Assembly: GCA_030220185.1 (NCBI GenBank)
Contig: JASPKZ010004575.1
Location: 558,001 to 622,000, forward strand
DNA from: Diploptera punctata
Lineage: Eukaryota; Arthropoda; Insecta; Blattodea; Blaberidae
Reading direction: 5' to 3'
Length of the DNA: 64,000 nt
Both the position numbers and the translations under genes were made by a program. Under the pieces are notes generated by a model. It ran no database searches, was not told the origin of the DNA, and saw only the letters and a program-made list of their open reading frames with translations. Of the stretch, positions 45,301-53,119 are shown piece by piece; within the stretch, counting starts at the first letter, position 1, and every line of letters begins with the position of its first letter.

Positions 45301-46288
45301 AAACTTCAGCTAATGGTGGATATATCTGTGAAATCGAATGACCAAGTTCGAAAATATATTTTAATAAATGGATGTTCACTCCATTTAGTTAGGTTCTGAT
45401 GGAACAAGTTAGTGTACATCAGATTAATTTATACTTCATTAAAAAATATGCATGTGTTATTAATTTGTTAGGTTAGGAATAGGAAAGTTGGTGCATATCC
45501 ATTTCTTAAAAACATGTTTGGGAAGGGGCATCCATTTTTATAAACATGTATGGAAATTAATTGCAAAGGTTGGCCATACCAATTTCACAGATAGGCCTAT
45601 GTGGTTCCATTTGACGACAATTCCACTATAACATTTGCACATCTGCACTGCTATTCTGTAGAACTGTAAATTCATTAGTTGAATTATTGTTATTTTTCCG
45701 ATGATATATACTCACAAGGATTTGTTCTGCTTCCTTTAACTGTCTCTGAAGCTGCTGAATGAACTGATCTTGACGTTCTACTTCTCCTTTCAAGGCTTCC
45801 ATTTTATGATTAATTTTGGCTTGTTCATTTGCCAATTTAAGAACTTCCTTCAATTCATTGTCTTTTGCAACCAATAACTCCGTGATTAATAAATGTTCAG
45901 AGCTTGACAATTTCTGATGTTTCTGTGCAATAGTGTTTTCAATTAACTCCCTGTAATAAAACAAAACTTGGTCAAGGGCAAGCCACATGTTTAAAAAAAA
46001 ACTAAATGCTAGTTTCAAAACTTTAACGTGAGTTAGTTTTCCACATCTAGGATTTATGAAACGTTGATTATTTATAATACGATTGACATCTTAATGAAAG
46101 TGGAATGTTAAAAAAATTACAATACGAATTTTACAGCTCGACAAAAAGTTACATTTTTGTTCCAAACGTATAATCACAAACTCTATTTCATCAAAAGAAT
46201 AAATACTTATTACTTACTTTGAAATTAATTCGATATCGTCAATCAAACCCAAAAGTCTTTCACCGGTGCTAACGCTATTTGATGCCAT
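33213..46288 (-). CDS. MED4: Mediator complex subunit 4 (complete gene, five coding exons)
   Basis: Mediator middle-module subunit that links transcription activators to RNA polymerase II in the nucleus. Coding exons are 46288-46218, 45950-45716, 39839-39668, 36806-36687 and 33388-33213; they sum to 774 nt, 257 residues plus stop. All introns are GT-AG and the phases (2, 0, 1, 1) join without frameshift. Order of conserved parts: N-terminal short helix ([20 protein letters not shown]), a coiled coil rich in Lys/Glu/Gln (about residues 60-100, with [14 protein letters not shown]), the signature [20 protein letters not shown] then PYPTDIEMRLG (about 140-165), and an acidic Ser-rich tail ([19 protein letters not shown]). 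Human MED4 is 270 residues, so the length fits. Introns hold many mobile elements. Strong start context (A at -3, G at +4). Confidence 0.95.
33637..33708 (-). other. tRNA-like cloverleaf, anticodon-position AGA
   Basis: On the minus strand: acceptor GCCTAGG pairs with TCTAGGC, D stem GCTC, anticodon stem TTGAC/GTCAA in the better copies, T arm CTGGG-TTCAAAC-CCCAG. The loop ATAGAGA would put AGA at the anticodon, but the variable arm is short, unlike tRNA-Ser. No CCA or terminator was seen. Most likely a SINE-like tRNA derivative. Confidence 0.55.
34120..34191 (+). other. tRNA-like cloverleaf copy
   Basis: Same fold as 33637-33708 on the other strand; D and anticodon stems are perfect, but the 3' acceptor strand is mutated (TCTGAGC). 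Confidence 0.5.
34369..34835. repeat. Outer inverted repeat enclosing a PLE
   Basis: ccaaaacctcgtaactccac with cagcagctaaatttg at 34371-34405 is complemented at 34793-34833. A smaller pair (actcgatcctcaa / ttgaggatcgag) lies inside. The PLE at 34414-34672 inserted in the left arm. Confidence 0.7.
34414..34672. mobile_element. PLE fold-back, 12-bp TSD
   Basis: ttgtaattttga at 34402-34413 and 34673-34684. Arms include atgagttggttattttgact, cacctcatatt and complements. A minus-strand hammerhead with core CCGATGA (34518-34512), GAAA (34476-34473) and an ACC-T-GGT stem III is visible but has poor stem I. Confidence 0.8.
35033..35580 (+). mobile_element. PLE 3' part with GIY-YIG remnant
   Basis: The frame reads [20 protein letters not shown], then [20 protein letters not shown] and, after a stop, [28 protein letters not shown] and SA.A.H are the catalytic-arginine side of the PLE GIY-YIG endonuclease; the GIY part is truncated. 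A 97-bp PLE fold-back is inserted at 35361-35457. The tail after it matches 52960-53040 and carries a decayed hammerhead near 35494-35530 (GTGAAGA, GAAA, ACATGT). Confidence 0.8.
35361..35457. mobile_element. 97-bp PLE fold-back nested in a PLE, 13-bp TSD
   Basis: atttacaacataa at 35348-35360 and 35458-35470. The core is a hairpin (caaatgtttcttacctct and complement) plus the tail aacctcatagtg. This is the smallest bounded copy in the window. Confidence 0.88.
36047..36290. mobile_element. PLE fold-back (ACTAGT family) in a PLE tail, 11-bp TSD
   Basis: aacctcatagt at 36036-36046 and 36291-36301; the target is itself the tail motif of another PLE. Arms include ctcacctcatattgttcttc, ttatttgactataaactagt and complements. 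Confidence 0.82.
36097..36139 (-). ncRNA. Hammerhead-ribozyme motif (ACTAGT family), MED4 sense strand
   Basis: Minus strand: stem I ATA/TAT, core CTGAGGA, T, stem II GGAAC/GTTCC (five perfect pairs), GAAA, palindromic ACTAGT, T17. Predicted cleavage lies between 36100 and 36099. All catalytic positions match the consensus. It sits in MED4 intron 4 in the transcribed orientation. Confidence 0.75.
36424..36680 (+). mobile_element. SINE family B, diverged
   Basis: caatgagctacaagctggaa, gggttcaagtcctgatgg (B box) and the body up to cctcctattatcccaaag match the family. It ends just downstream of MED4 exon 4. Confidence 0.7.
36687..36806 (-). CDS. MED4: MED4 coding exon 4
   Basis: After a split Asp codon, [20 protein letters not shown] then [19 protein letters not shown]. 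Donor GTATGT. It overlaps at its 3' side with the tail of a diverged SINE in the adjoining intron. Confidence 0.95.
36888..37210. mobile_element. PLE fold-back (AGCGCT family), 14-bp TSD
   Basis: aattccaagaaaat at 36874-36887 and 37211-37224. Arms include aatataaaattatggaatat and complement. The left arm encodes on the minus strand the C terminus seen at 49587-49811. Confidence 0.85.
36953..36988 (-). ncRNA. Hammerhead motif (AGCGCT family), MED4 sense strand
   Basis: CTG, core TCGATGA (C3 and U4 changed), T, stem II GGGAC/GTCCT, GAAA, AGCGCT, A17, CAG. Changes at C3 and U4 probably reduce activity. Located in MED4 intron 3. Confidence 0.55.
37541..37585 (-). ncRNA. Variant hammerhead motif (GATA), left arm
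   Basis: ACAG/CTGT stem I, CTGATGA, T, weak stem II, GATA, ACTGCAGT, G17, the same variant as 32855-32899. Confidence 0.5.
37590..38064 (-). pseudogene. PLE GIY-YIG endonuclease domain
   Basis: The minus strand reads [60 protein letters not shown], then [10 protein letters not shown] and a stop. GIY and YIG, the catalytic Arg in KTKR/ETR and the cysteines (C-N-T...C-K-D-C) of the PLE zinc-linked endonuclease are visible. A frameshift follows before [15 protein letters not shown] and three short repeats with DGSLEN/DGSLDN. The RT domain is absent (5' truncation). Confidence 0.8.
38323..38366 (+). ncRNA. Decayed variant hammerhead motif, right arm
   Basis: CTGATGA, GACGAC/GTCGCC, then AATA in place of GAAA, ACTGCAGT, G17. 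Confidence 0.45.
38646..38835 (+). pseudogene. Possible piggyBac-like N-terminal fragment
   Basis: [20 protein letters not shown] then, after a frameshift, [16 protein letters not shown]. The acidic LTEEEL..IL..DDS pattern resembles N termini of PGBD-type transposases. No catalytic part follows. In MED4 intron 3, opposite strand. Confidence 0.35.
39058..39195 (+). mobile_element. LINE endonuclease-domain fragment
   Basis: [20 protein letters not shown] then [18 protein letters not shown]. The R..W.D.IV..V..P.ED...D.KDSFYE.LE..F.QF pattern is the APE-type endonuclease at the start of LINE ORF2. It ends where a SINE begins. Confidence 0.65.
39206..39412 (-). mobile_element. SINE family C, partial
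   Basis: ggtaacatgtggtcaacatc, cccccagccattacaact and attgtagctaccca match the reverse of 58672-59022. Confidence 0.6.
39415..39575 (+). repeat. Dispersed repeat shared with 56960-57345
   Basis: aaaatggctgaagat with ttctgttgctatg recurs at 57280-57320, and cgagcaggtcacatccttt recurs inverted near 57000-57035. No coding meaning assigned. Confidence 0.5.
39668..39839 (-). CDS. MED4: MED4 coding exon 3
   Basis: Starts [20 protein letters not shown] and carries the most diagnostic MED4 stretch, [20 protein letters not shown] then RRPYPT. Donor GTATGT, phase 1. A 5.9-kb intron precedes it. Confidence 0.97.
40020..40279 (+). mobile_element. SINE family B, head-truncated
   Basis: Starts at ggaaggtcgagggttcaagt (B box) and continues through the family body to ggaactactttact. 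Confidence 0.85.
40292..40602 (-). mobile_element. SINE family A
   Basis: Full length from catagtaattctgcccgaag to the head at cctcgagaccacatcggtgg. Bounded on both sides by TA-rich tracts. Confidence 0.85.
40623..41513 (-). mobile_element. Tc1/mariner-like element with 143-bp TIRs
   Basis: 40623-40765 and 41371-41513 are inverted repeats of 143 bp (cagagtgtatcaaaaaggat against cagggtgtatcataaaggat), flanked by TA. Inside, on the minus strand, are [40 protein letters not shown], then [20 protein letters not shown], the C-terminal catalytic part of a DDE transposase. The N-terminal two thirds are deleted. In MED4 intron 2. Confidence 0.88.
41514..42285. other. No recognisable feature (MED4 intron)
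   Basis: Intronic sequence without a clear repeat or gene. Confidence 0.4.
42295..42486 (+). pseudogene. Unidentified ORF, possibly transposon N terminus
   Basis: 63 codons: [51 protein letters not shown]. It has coding-like composition and vaguely resembles N termini of Harbinger-type (HARBI1) proteins, which is a guess. It is antisense to MED4. Confidence 0.25.
42490..43126. other. No recognisable feature (MED4 intron)
   Basis: Nothing assignable. Confidence 0.4.
43135..43317 (+). mobile_element. PLE 3' remnant (GATA variant), 8-bp TSD
   Basis: tgacaatg at 43127-43134 and 43318-43325. The sequence matches the right arm of 37438-38426 ([17 protein letters not shown]) without an inverted partner. 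Confidence 0.75.
43217..43261 (+). ncRNA. Variant hammerhead motif (GATA)
   Basis: ACAG/CTGT, core CTGACGA, T, GACGAC/GTCGCC, GATA, ACTGCAGT, G17. Antisense to MED4. Confidence 0.5.
43330..43926. other. No recognisable feature (MED4 intron)
   Basis: A loose internal duplication is suggested by two similar phrases (ttgtcaaattagtcattt near 43528 and ttgtcaagttagtcattc near 43701). Confidence 0.4.
43935..44537 (+). mobile_element. hAT-like element, 8-bp TSD
   Basis: TIR tagggtgtccat at 43935 and its complement ending 44537; flanks gtctaaat (43927-43934) and gcctaaat (44538-44545) differ at one base. A frame at 44163 ([38 protein letters not shown]) resembles the dimerisation region near the C terminus of hAT transposases. 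In MED4 intron 2. Confidence 0.7.
44870..45610 (+). repeat. Dispersed repeat with internal tandem copies
   Basis: ttgttaggttaggaaatggg, atgcatgtaaattgtttt and ttagcatttgggaat recur about three times between 44995 and 45560. An inverted relative lies at 54740-55010. Confidence 0.6.
45716..45950 (-). CDS. MED4: MED4 coding exon 2
   Basis: The acceptor follows tttattacag; it completes the Lys codon of exon 1 and reads [20 protein letters not shown] through [14 protein letters not shown]. Donor GTGAGT, phase 0. This is the predicted coiled coil. Confidence 0.95.
46218..46288 (-). CDS. MED4: MED4 coding exon 1
   Basis: Begins [20 protein letters not shown]; the donor is GTAAGT and the last codon is split after two bases. 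23 codons plus two bases. Confidence 0.93.
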
Positions 46289-46289
46289 G

Positions 46290-46860
46290 TTTAACCAATG
46301 TTTACGAATTTCACAAAAAATTAATGCCAACATGCCAGTTAGGTAAATTTGCGTTATTGGTTACATTGATCATGTACAGTAACTGACATCTAGTAGAATT
46401 GCATGAAACTAAAATAAGTAGTTAATTTGTAGACTAATACAATAGCATAACAAATTTTAAAAGCTTGTGCACAACTCAACTTGAATTTTTGGTTAAATAT
46501 CGGCCTACTGACGACAATCGTAATTGTCAGCCTATTAATTTTTAACCAGATCCTTATAATTTAATGAATGTATTAAATATTTTATACTAAAATTGTTCAT
46601 TGATATATATTTTCCAACTTTTCATTTTACAGTGAAAGCGTGGGTTATAACTGTGCGGTCATTCGAGTAATTTCCAAAATTAAAAATCGGAATCGATCTT
46701 CGAACAAAGGCCATGCAACTTTAGACTTTTAGATTATATTGGTTATTTAAACTTGGCTAACGATTTGTAAAAATCTTCGAAATATAACTTCATTACAGAA
46801 ATTGGGACAAATGTGATGTTATTTACTTAAAACTCAAAGGTTAAAAAAAAAAGTTGGGAA
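46290..46860. other. Upstream region of MED4
   Basis: Expected to hold the MED4 5' UTR and promoter. No TATA box is placed with confidence. Confidence 0.3.
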
Positions 46861-46863
46861 TCC

Positions 46864-47180
46864 GTCGGCCGTGTTGGTTTAGTGGTTATGTTCTTTGCCT
46901 CTAGTGTCGAGTTCAAACCCGGCCAAAGTCGATGGATTGTGGGTTGGAAAAATCCAAGGTACAACTCCTCCGGGAGGGACTAACCCATGATCCAGAGTCT
47001 TAAGATTTTCTGACTCATAAAAGAACAAGTTTAATAAAAATTCAACCTAGTAATACCTTAGTTTCCTACTAGATGTTGCCTTGACATCTGTAAGAAAATA
47101 AGCATAACTAAATTAGTCTGGTTAACAAACTTTCCACCAAGGAAGCGCCCATGTCCCAGAGTGGGACAAACAGGGATCGA
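46864..47180 (+). mobile_element. tRNA-derived SINE, family E
   Basis: A box in gttggtttagtggttatg, B box gagttcaaacccg, then a body with ctcctccgggagggactaac. Second copy at 57735-57962 in reverse. Confidence 0.75.
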
Positions 47181-47284
47181 TCAATCAATCAAATCATAGG
47201 AATATGTCACTTACTGACAATAATAGTAATTGGCAGGCTAGCGACTTTGAAGCAGAATATTTTAGTTCCATTTAATTTAACAAG

Positions 47285-47572
47285 TCCACTGCCGTGCTGC
47301 CTTGTACGCAGCAGGCCCAGATTTGATTCCCAGTCAGGACAGGCTTCCTGGGTGAGGATTTTCCTCACCAGCAAGACAAATGTCAAGAAGCTTTAGGGAC
47401 AAGCGGTCCCCGAAAATCAACCAGTCCTTATCAATATCACTATCATTCACAAGTGTGGAAAGGAACTGGAAGCTACCACACCTGTAATTTCCTAGTAAAG
47501 CTGTAAAGCATAGCATGAAAATGCTATGATTGCAATGAAAGACTTGTCCTTGGGCAGAACAATATACAGATA
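47285..47572 (+). mobile_element. SINE family A, diverged
   Basis: ccgtgctgccttgtacgcag, B box agatttgattccc (mutated), then body and end like 48789. Confidence 0.8.
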
Positions 47573-47579
47573 GATAATT

Positions 47580-48211
47580 TAATAATTAATTTCTTCTAAC
47601 AAATGTGGAACTATGAAGATGGCAATATTTAAACTGGACAAAAAAAAAAAAATCTTTCCTGCACTTTCATGAGCCAAATCTTACTAATTTTGAGTTGAGA
47701 AAAATGAATATGACAAAAAATTTTCTTAGCGCTAGTTTCCATTATATAAAATACGTGGAAATTTTTTATTTCAATGGATTAAGAGAAAATAAAGAATACC
47801 TGGCATGTGGATTGGTCTGAAGAGACTCATGTGGTGGTTTCATGAGATCATTGTCTTTTGAGTTCTGGAGTATCCTTACACAAAGACCAACAGCATTGCA
47901 TCATTCCAAACAGCCCTGATACCTTCATTCCATTAAAGAAATATCCTGATAGGATTTTGCTCAGTGATCATCACTGATAGTTCCACAACTAGGAGGGAAA
48001 ACGTCTAGGTGGGAATGGAGAAAATGGATTTAATGGACATGGTACATCCAAGTTGATGGTATTTTTTCAGAAGTACTGTCACCAACTGAGTGTATTTATC
48101 ATCTGTTGCCCAAAAATCCATTAATAACTCCCTTCAAGGCTTCCCAGCTTTCTTTTCTTCCCCCTTCAAAACTTGGCAAATGTAGAATCCTTTACAAGTT
48201 ATTGAATTTGT
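47580..48211. other. No recognisable feature
   Basis: Intergenic, no gene seen. Confidence 0.4.
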
Positions 48212-48225
48212 GGCCCAACATTATA

Positions 48226-48526
48226 AGTAAAGTGATCCCACTACAGGCCTCAGGAGGCCCTTGGGGCAGTAGGAGGTTAAGGCTCCCACTTTTTCTTGAC
48301 AATCGGCACTTGATATCAGCCGGGTTGTCAGCCCTGCGTGACGGCCGCCTTTACCCCAGAACAAGCGTCTGGTACTCATTTCAGTTAGAGGCTGAGTCGA
48401 CCCCAGGGCCATAGTGCCGCCAGAAGGTTTGGGTTAGTTTAAAAATCCTGACCCCACCGGGACTCAAACCCTCGACCTTCCGGCTTGTAGCGCAGTGCCT
48501 TAACCACTACGCTACGGCGTGCCCCC
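48226..48526 (-). mobile_element. SINE family B, 14-bp TSD
   Basis: ggcccaacattata at 48212-48225 and 48527-48540. Full length with intact head. Confidence 0.92.
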
Positions 48527-48788
48527 GGCCCAACATTATACCTTCCTTAATTTTTACATCATTTAATTTCAAAAATTTGTTTCTTAGTTAAATATCTGTC
48601 CTTCTTGGTTCATACATTTGACAACATTTTTCATTAAACCCATCTTTATATGTAGGGTGAAAGAAGAACATTTTTTGGGTTCACGAGTAGTGTAGCAATA
48701 TATATATATTTTTTTGCAAGGTTAAGATTTCTTACATGCCATTCTGCTTGAATATAATTTAATTTCCTATCTCTACTGTCCCACAGTA

Positions 48789-49098
48789 CACCACTGTGGT
48801 CTCGAGGTAGCGTGCTGCCTTGTCACACAGCGGGCCCGGGTTCGATCCCCGGTCGGGGCAGTTTTTCTGGGTGAGATTTTTATGGGGGTTTTTCCTCACA
48901 TGTAAGACAAATGTCAGGGAAACTTTAGGGCCCAAACGGTCCCCGAAATCATATGGCCATCATCATCCTTCACCAGTGTGGAAAGCAACAAGAAGCTACC
49001 ACATCTGCAATTTCCTAGTAAAGCTGCAAGCATAGCATGAAAATGCTATGATTGCAGTGAAGGACCTGCATTTGAGCAGAATTACTATGGATGGATGG
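48789..49098 (+). mobile_element. SINE family A, well preserved
   Basis: Head tggtctcgaggtagcgtgct and gggttcgatccccggtcg, body and end as in the other copies. Confidence 0.88.
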
Positions 49099-49099
49099 A

Positions 49100-49472
49100 C
49101 TGTCCCACATACATAAAAAGAAGCAGTATTTAGTATAGGCTACTCCAGTTGCATTCCTAAGAGTACAGCAATGACTTTTAGGCCCCAACAGATTTTCCAT
49201 TTGTGTTCATCATATTTGATTGAGTTGAGGACCATCATGTTTGTATAACTCTCCTTCATGTGTACTGCATGACCAACAGGAATAGAAGGAAGACAGTTGC
49301 CGTTGTGAAGTAACATGGGTTTCAAACTTAGCTTGTAGAAATCTATGAATAGCCTCCATACCGTACGGTACATCATGGTTCAAATTCAAACATTGCATCA
49401 AGCAGCAAACAACAAGACTATTTTCATTCCATAAAAAAAAAAGGGGAGAAGAATCTCTCCAATGTCTCTAAC
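49100..49472. other. No recognisable feature
   Basis: Nothing assignable. Confidence 0.4.
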
Positions 49473-49586
49473 AGTAATATCATTAACTTTTATAAGATTC
49501 ATGATGTGTTCCGTTGAGGTTTATTCAAAATTAATATAAAATTATAGAATATTCACCTGAAAGGTCCGTCTCCTCAACTTAATTAA

Positions 49587-49811
49587 TCATTTAACTGTAG
49601 CGCTTTCGGGACTTGTCCCATCATCGGCAGGATTCAAAACTGGTGTTTCACTGAAGATCTGGTAGAGGGGGTTGCATGTATTGGGTTCGTTTTCGTTTAT
49701 CAGGCTGTCGTTGTGAGCTGCTTTCATGATTTCCATCTCTTCGAGTACGTTTATCTTCGCTGGATTATTTTCTCTGTGCATTACTGTTAGGGTGTTTTCA
49801 ATATTTAACAT
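49587..49811 (-). pseudogene. PLE protein C terminus, left arm
   Basis: [40 protein letters not shown], then [20 protein letters not shown] and the stop. This follows the HVIHEGH motif typical of the end of PLE GIY-YIG domains. The last codons are also the ribozyme core. Confidence 0.7.
49595..49630 (-). ncRNA. Hammerhead-ribozyme motif (AGCGCT family)
   Basis: CTG/CAG stem I, core CCGATGA, T, stem II GGGAC-AA-GTCCC, GAAA, AGCGCT, A17. Only U4 departs from the consensus. Confidence 0.65.
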
Positions 49812-50028
49812 GCGATGTCCTTCATGGATAACGTGTTTTGCATAGCTTGATTAAATATTGAAAACACCCTAACAGTAATGCATAGAGAAAATAATCCAGT
49901 GAAGATAAACATACTCGAAGAGATGGAAATCATGAAAACAGCTCACAACGACAGCCTGATAAACGAAAACGAACCCAATACATGCAACCCCCTCTACCAG
50001 ATCTTCAGTGAAACACCAGTTTTGAATC

Positions 50029-50064
50029 CTGCCGATGATGGGACAAGTCCCGAAAGCGCTACAG
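50029..50064 (+). ncRNA. Hammerhead-ribozyme motif (AGCGCT family)
   Basis: Mirror copy of 49595-49630. Predicted cleavage after 50061. Confidence 0.65.
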
Positions 50065-50140
50065 TTAAATGATTAATTAAGTTGAGGAGATGGACCTTTC
50101 AGGTGAATATTCTATAATTTTATATTAAGTAATATCATTA

Positions 50141-50599
50141 CTTAGATATTTCTATATTATTATTAGATCATCTTTTTCTTCTATGCAAGTATAAGGCCTT
50201 TATGAGACTTGCCAGTAAATTAAATGTCCTCTGAATAGGATATTAGAATTAGCCCATAATCATCCCATTTCAGGCAAGGGCCTCCTTCTACTGCAGGGTA
50301 GCTTACGTTATATCCCCGTGTTAGCCAATCCCTTGGGACTATCACTAACTTTTTTATGGATTGCTTCCATCTTTGTCTGTCTTGTGCTATTCTAGTCCAA
50401 AATGTTCCTATATGACAAACACTTCACTCTGCCTTTTTTTTCTTCCCACTTTCCTTTTCCCTTGTCTGGGTTCCCACATAGTTACTGTATAAGTCCATTT
50501 CAATCCCATTGTTGATGTTTGCTACGTCTTTTAGCCTCATTATCTTGCGGATGTCCTCGTTCCTGAAGTGGTCCCTTCTTGTGATATTTAATAGGATAT
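50141..50599. other. No recognisable feature
   Basis: Nothing assignable. Confidence 0.4.
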
Positions 50600-51060
50600 A
50601 GAATAGGATATAACAGGATACAAATGGTCAGACTATAAAATACAGAAATAACAAACTAAAAATTACTCCGGTGTTGGAGAAAATAGAAAATTACAAAAAT
50701 GAGTAATTAGAACATGTTGATAGAGTGGCAAACGACAGACTCCGAAAAATCCTGAAGTCTTATAAACCAATTGGGAAAAGATGATGATGACGACATCCAA
50801 TGAAGAGACTTCTGGACTAAGCCTAAAGTGGAACAGGAACAGGCGATTAAGTGGCCTAATTCCATGGAAGGGAAATGATAATCATGATGAGAAGAAACCA
50901 AGAGGTTGGCTGAGACATAGATGGAAAGAAGAAATTAAAATAAGAAAAGAGGAGTTGAACGGATGAAAATCATGGAAAAGGAGGCATGAAATGACCCAGA
51001 TAGATGGAGGCTTTTGTTCAAAACTCGACCTGTAGAATGGGGACAGGAGATTAGATGAAG
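50600..51060 (+). mobile_element. Decayed LINE 3' end
   Basis: Out-of-frame blocks such as RVANDRLRKILKSYKPIGKR near 50725 and KPRGWLRHRWKEEIKIRK near 50905 are LINE C-terminal signatures. Confidence 0.6.
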
Positions 51061-51149
51061 AATCAATTTCAGCAGCACACAGTCCAATTTGAATCTCAGT
51101 TTCCCTTAGAACCGTCTTCCATGCTTCTCTATCCCTGGCAATCAGCCAT

Positions 51150-51415
51150 CATCCTTTAATTCCTAACTTCCTTAGGTCATCCTGAAATTACTCACTCATT
51201 CCATCCATCTATCCACTGCAATATTGGTTGACCCACACTACTTTCATCTTTTACCTCCACAAATTTGCTAGGAATTTCATGTTCAGTCATTCTTTGGAGA
51301 CGTCCTTTCCACAACAACCTTGAAACTTTAATTGATGTTACATCAAGAGACTTGATTGGATTTATGGTTCCATCGTATCTGCCACTCTCCCCAATCACAT
51401 TTAGGGCCAAATATC
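51150..51415 (-). mobile_element. LINE ORF2 C-terminal fragment
   Basis: Minus strand: VIGESGRYDGTINPIKSLDV, LLWKGRLQRMTEHEIPSKFV, then VGQPILQWIDGW. The RLQRM.E..IP.K pattern fits a LINE post-RT tail. Confidence 0.6.
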
Positions 51416-51424
51416 TTCCTGAGT

Positions 51425-51650
51425 TTAATCAAAATTACAGTGGGAGGAAACTCTATGATGTATTTACATTAACGAATGAGTTGGAGAAAATGCTTTAACA
51501 TCACACTTCATAAAGTTGCATTTCTTCAGGATACCGGAGTTGTTGGAGTTTGACTGAAGATGGAAGTAATACTCTTTTGAAACCAGTAAAAAAACATAGA
51601 AGTATGAGGTCAGAAGAATTCACGATTCATTTAATTCTTATGATTTAAAG
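51425..51650. mobile_element. Chimeric PLE remnant (ACCGGT left, GATA-family right)
   Basis: The left side matches 29877-30144 inverted (tggagaaaatgctttaacat). The right side after the ribozyme switches to the tail of the 32729 family (aaaacatagaagtatgaggt, cacgattcatttaatt). Confidence 0.65.
51551..51591 (+). ncRNA. Hammerhead motif at a family junction
   Basis: TGA, CTGAAGA, T, GGAAG...CTTTT, GAAA, ACCAGT, A17, but the 3' stem I strand is AAA, so stem I cannot form. Confidence 0.5.
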
Positions 51651-51654
51651 TATT

Positions 51655-52285
51655 TCATTAAGCCAAAATATGTATTACAGTATTAGCATTTTGTATTCTT
51701 CTGTCCAATTGCTTCACTTATATTATTAGTATTATTATTTGAGAGCCTAGATACACAAAACTATAAACAGAAAATTGGAAGCACTTTACTGGGAAGTTGG
51801 GAAAAACATTACTTGGGTCAACAATCCTGGAAGCCACTAGTAACAACAATAGATGTACAAAACTAACTTTCTCAAAATTATAATATTTTATCTTTATATA
51901 TGTTACATTTCATCTTTTTTGTTACCCATTACCATATACTTGATTTATCCTTTATATACTTCACTTATAAAACAGCAATTTTATGAGGAAAACATTAATA
52001 AGTCTATCATTCTCTATGATCAAAGAATTGAAATAATAGCTGAATCTCACACAATCTGTATAATCATCATCTTAAAGCACCACAACCACTAGGTGAAAGT
52101 TTTGGCCTTCTCAATAATTATCTTTTAAACTCTTCTAAATATTGCTACAATCAGATTTAATGATTTACTTTAATTTTGTTTGGACTGTCCATTACTTCAT
52201 TTTCCCATCTTAGTTTAGATCTTCTGAGTGTTTTACTTCCACATATTTCCATTTGTACCACTTCTTAAATAAAATGCTAATTTTT
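51655..52285. other. No recognisable feature
   Basis: AT-rich, no gene seen. Confidence 0.4.
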
Positions 52286-52353
52286 TAAGATTTAAATTAA
52301 ATGTTTTAATTAATTAGAAGATTGGATATGAGGTGAGGTATAGAACATTTAAT

Positions 52354-53070
52354 ATTTAATTTTAGGAAGTTATATTTTGAGGTTATTTTAATTATATTAT
52401 TTTTAGTCTGGACATCTTACCTCAATATTAATGTTGATTTGTTCTTGGACATGTTTCAAAACAATTCTGTTTTATCGTCAGCTTTCCCAGACTGGTTTTA
52501 TTTATGTTGCATTATGTTGCACAACCTGGATGTCGATGTCAGCTCCATCCTGTGGTTGGCCAAAGAACCTCCAAACAAGGTCACGCTCCATTGGAATATC
52601 AAAATTCATAACTCTGTTTCTGTTCTTCTGAATATAAATTTTTTCCCAAATAGTCAGCTCGTTTGTATTTTCTAACTGTTTTAATAATTTAGTGTCTGAA
52701 TTTATATTATGTTTTTCAGACCAAACATGAGCAGCAACTGAAAAACATAATATAAATTCAGACACTAAATTATTAAAACAGTTAGAAAATACAAACGAGC
52801 TGACTATTTGGGAAAAAATTTATATTCAGAAGAACGGAAACAGAGTTATGAATTTTGATATTCCAATGGAGCGTGACCTTGTTTGGAGGTTCTTTGGCCA
52901 ACCACAGGATGGAGCTGACATCGAAATCCAGGTTGTGCAACATAATGCAACATAAATAAAACCAGTCTGGGGAAAGCTTACGATAAAACAGAATTGTTTT
53001 GAAACATGTACAAGAACAAATCAACATTAATATTGAGGTAAGATGTCCAGACTAAAAATAATATAAATAA
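52354..53070. mobile_element. Large PLE fold-back (ACATGT family), 10-bp TSD
   Basis: aacatttaat at 52344-52353 and 53071-53080 bound 717 bp. Each arm encodes [34 protein letters not shown], then [20 protein letters not shown] (left arm minus, right arm plus), joined head to head near 52740. The outermost 60 bp match the mini-element at 28742-28878. Confidence 0.88.
52445..52484 (-). ncRNA. Hammerhead-ribozyme motif (ACATGT family)
   Basis: Core CTGACGA, T, stem II AAAACA-GAAT-TGTTTT (six pairs), GAAA, palindromic ACATGT, C17. The core is perfect; stem I pairing beyond the first base is poor. The right-arm copy (52974-53013, plus) has CTTACGA and so lacks G5. Confidence 0.6.
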
Positions 53071-53119
53071 AACATTTAATTTAAATCTTAATTAAACCTC
53101 ATAGTGATTATTCCCTATA

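Larger units (their letters stand above)
49486..50127. mobile_element. Large PLE fold-back (AGCGCT family), 13-bp TSD
   Basis: agtaatatcatta at 49473-49485 and 50128-50140 bound 642 bp. Both arms encode the PLE C terminus. The left (minus) arm starts SYAKHVIHEGHRMLNIENTL and the right (plus) arm starts at LNIENTLTVMHRENN, so the junction near 49850 joins two 5'-truncated copies head to head. Both arms carry the same hammerhead. Confidence 0.9.
52290..53110. mobile_element. Outer PLE fold-back split by a second PLE
   Basis: Left part 52290-52343 (gaagattggatatgaggtga) and right part 53081-53110 (cttaattaaacctcatagtg) match the ACTGCAGT-family element at 24146-24414. Confidence 0.65.
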
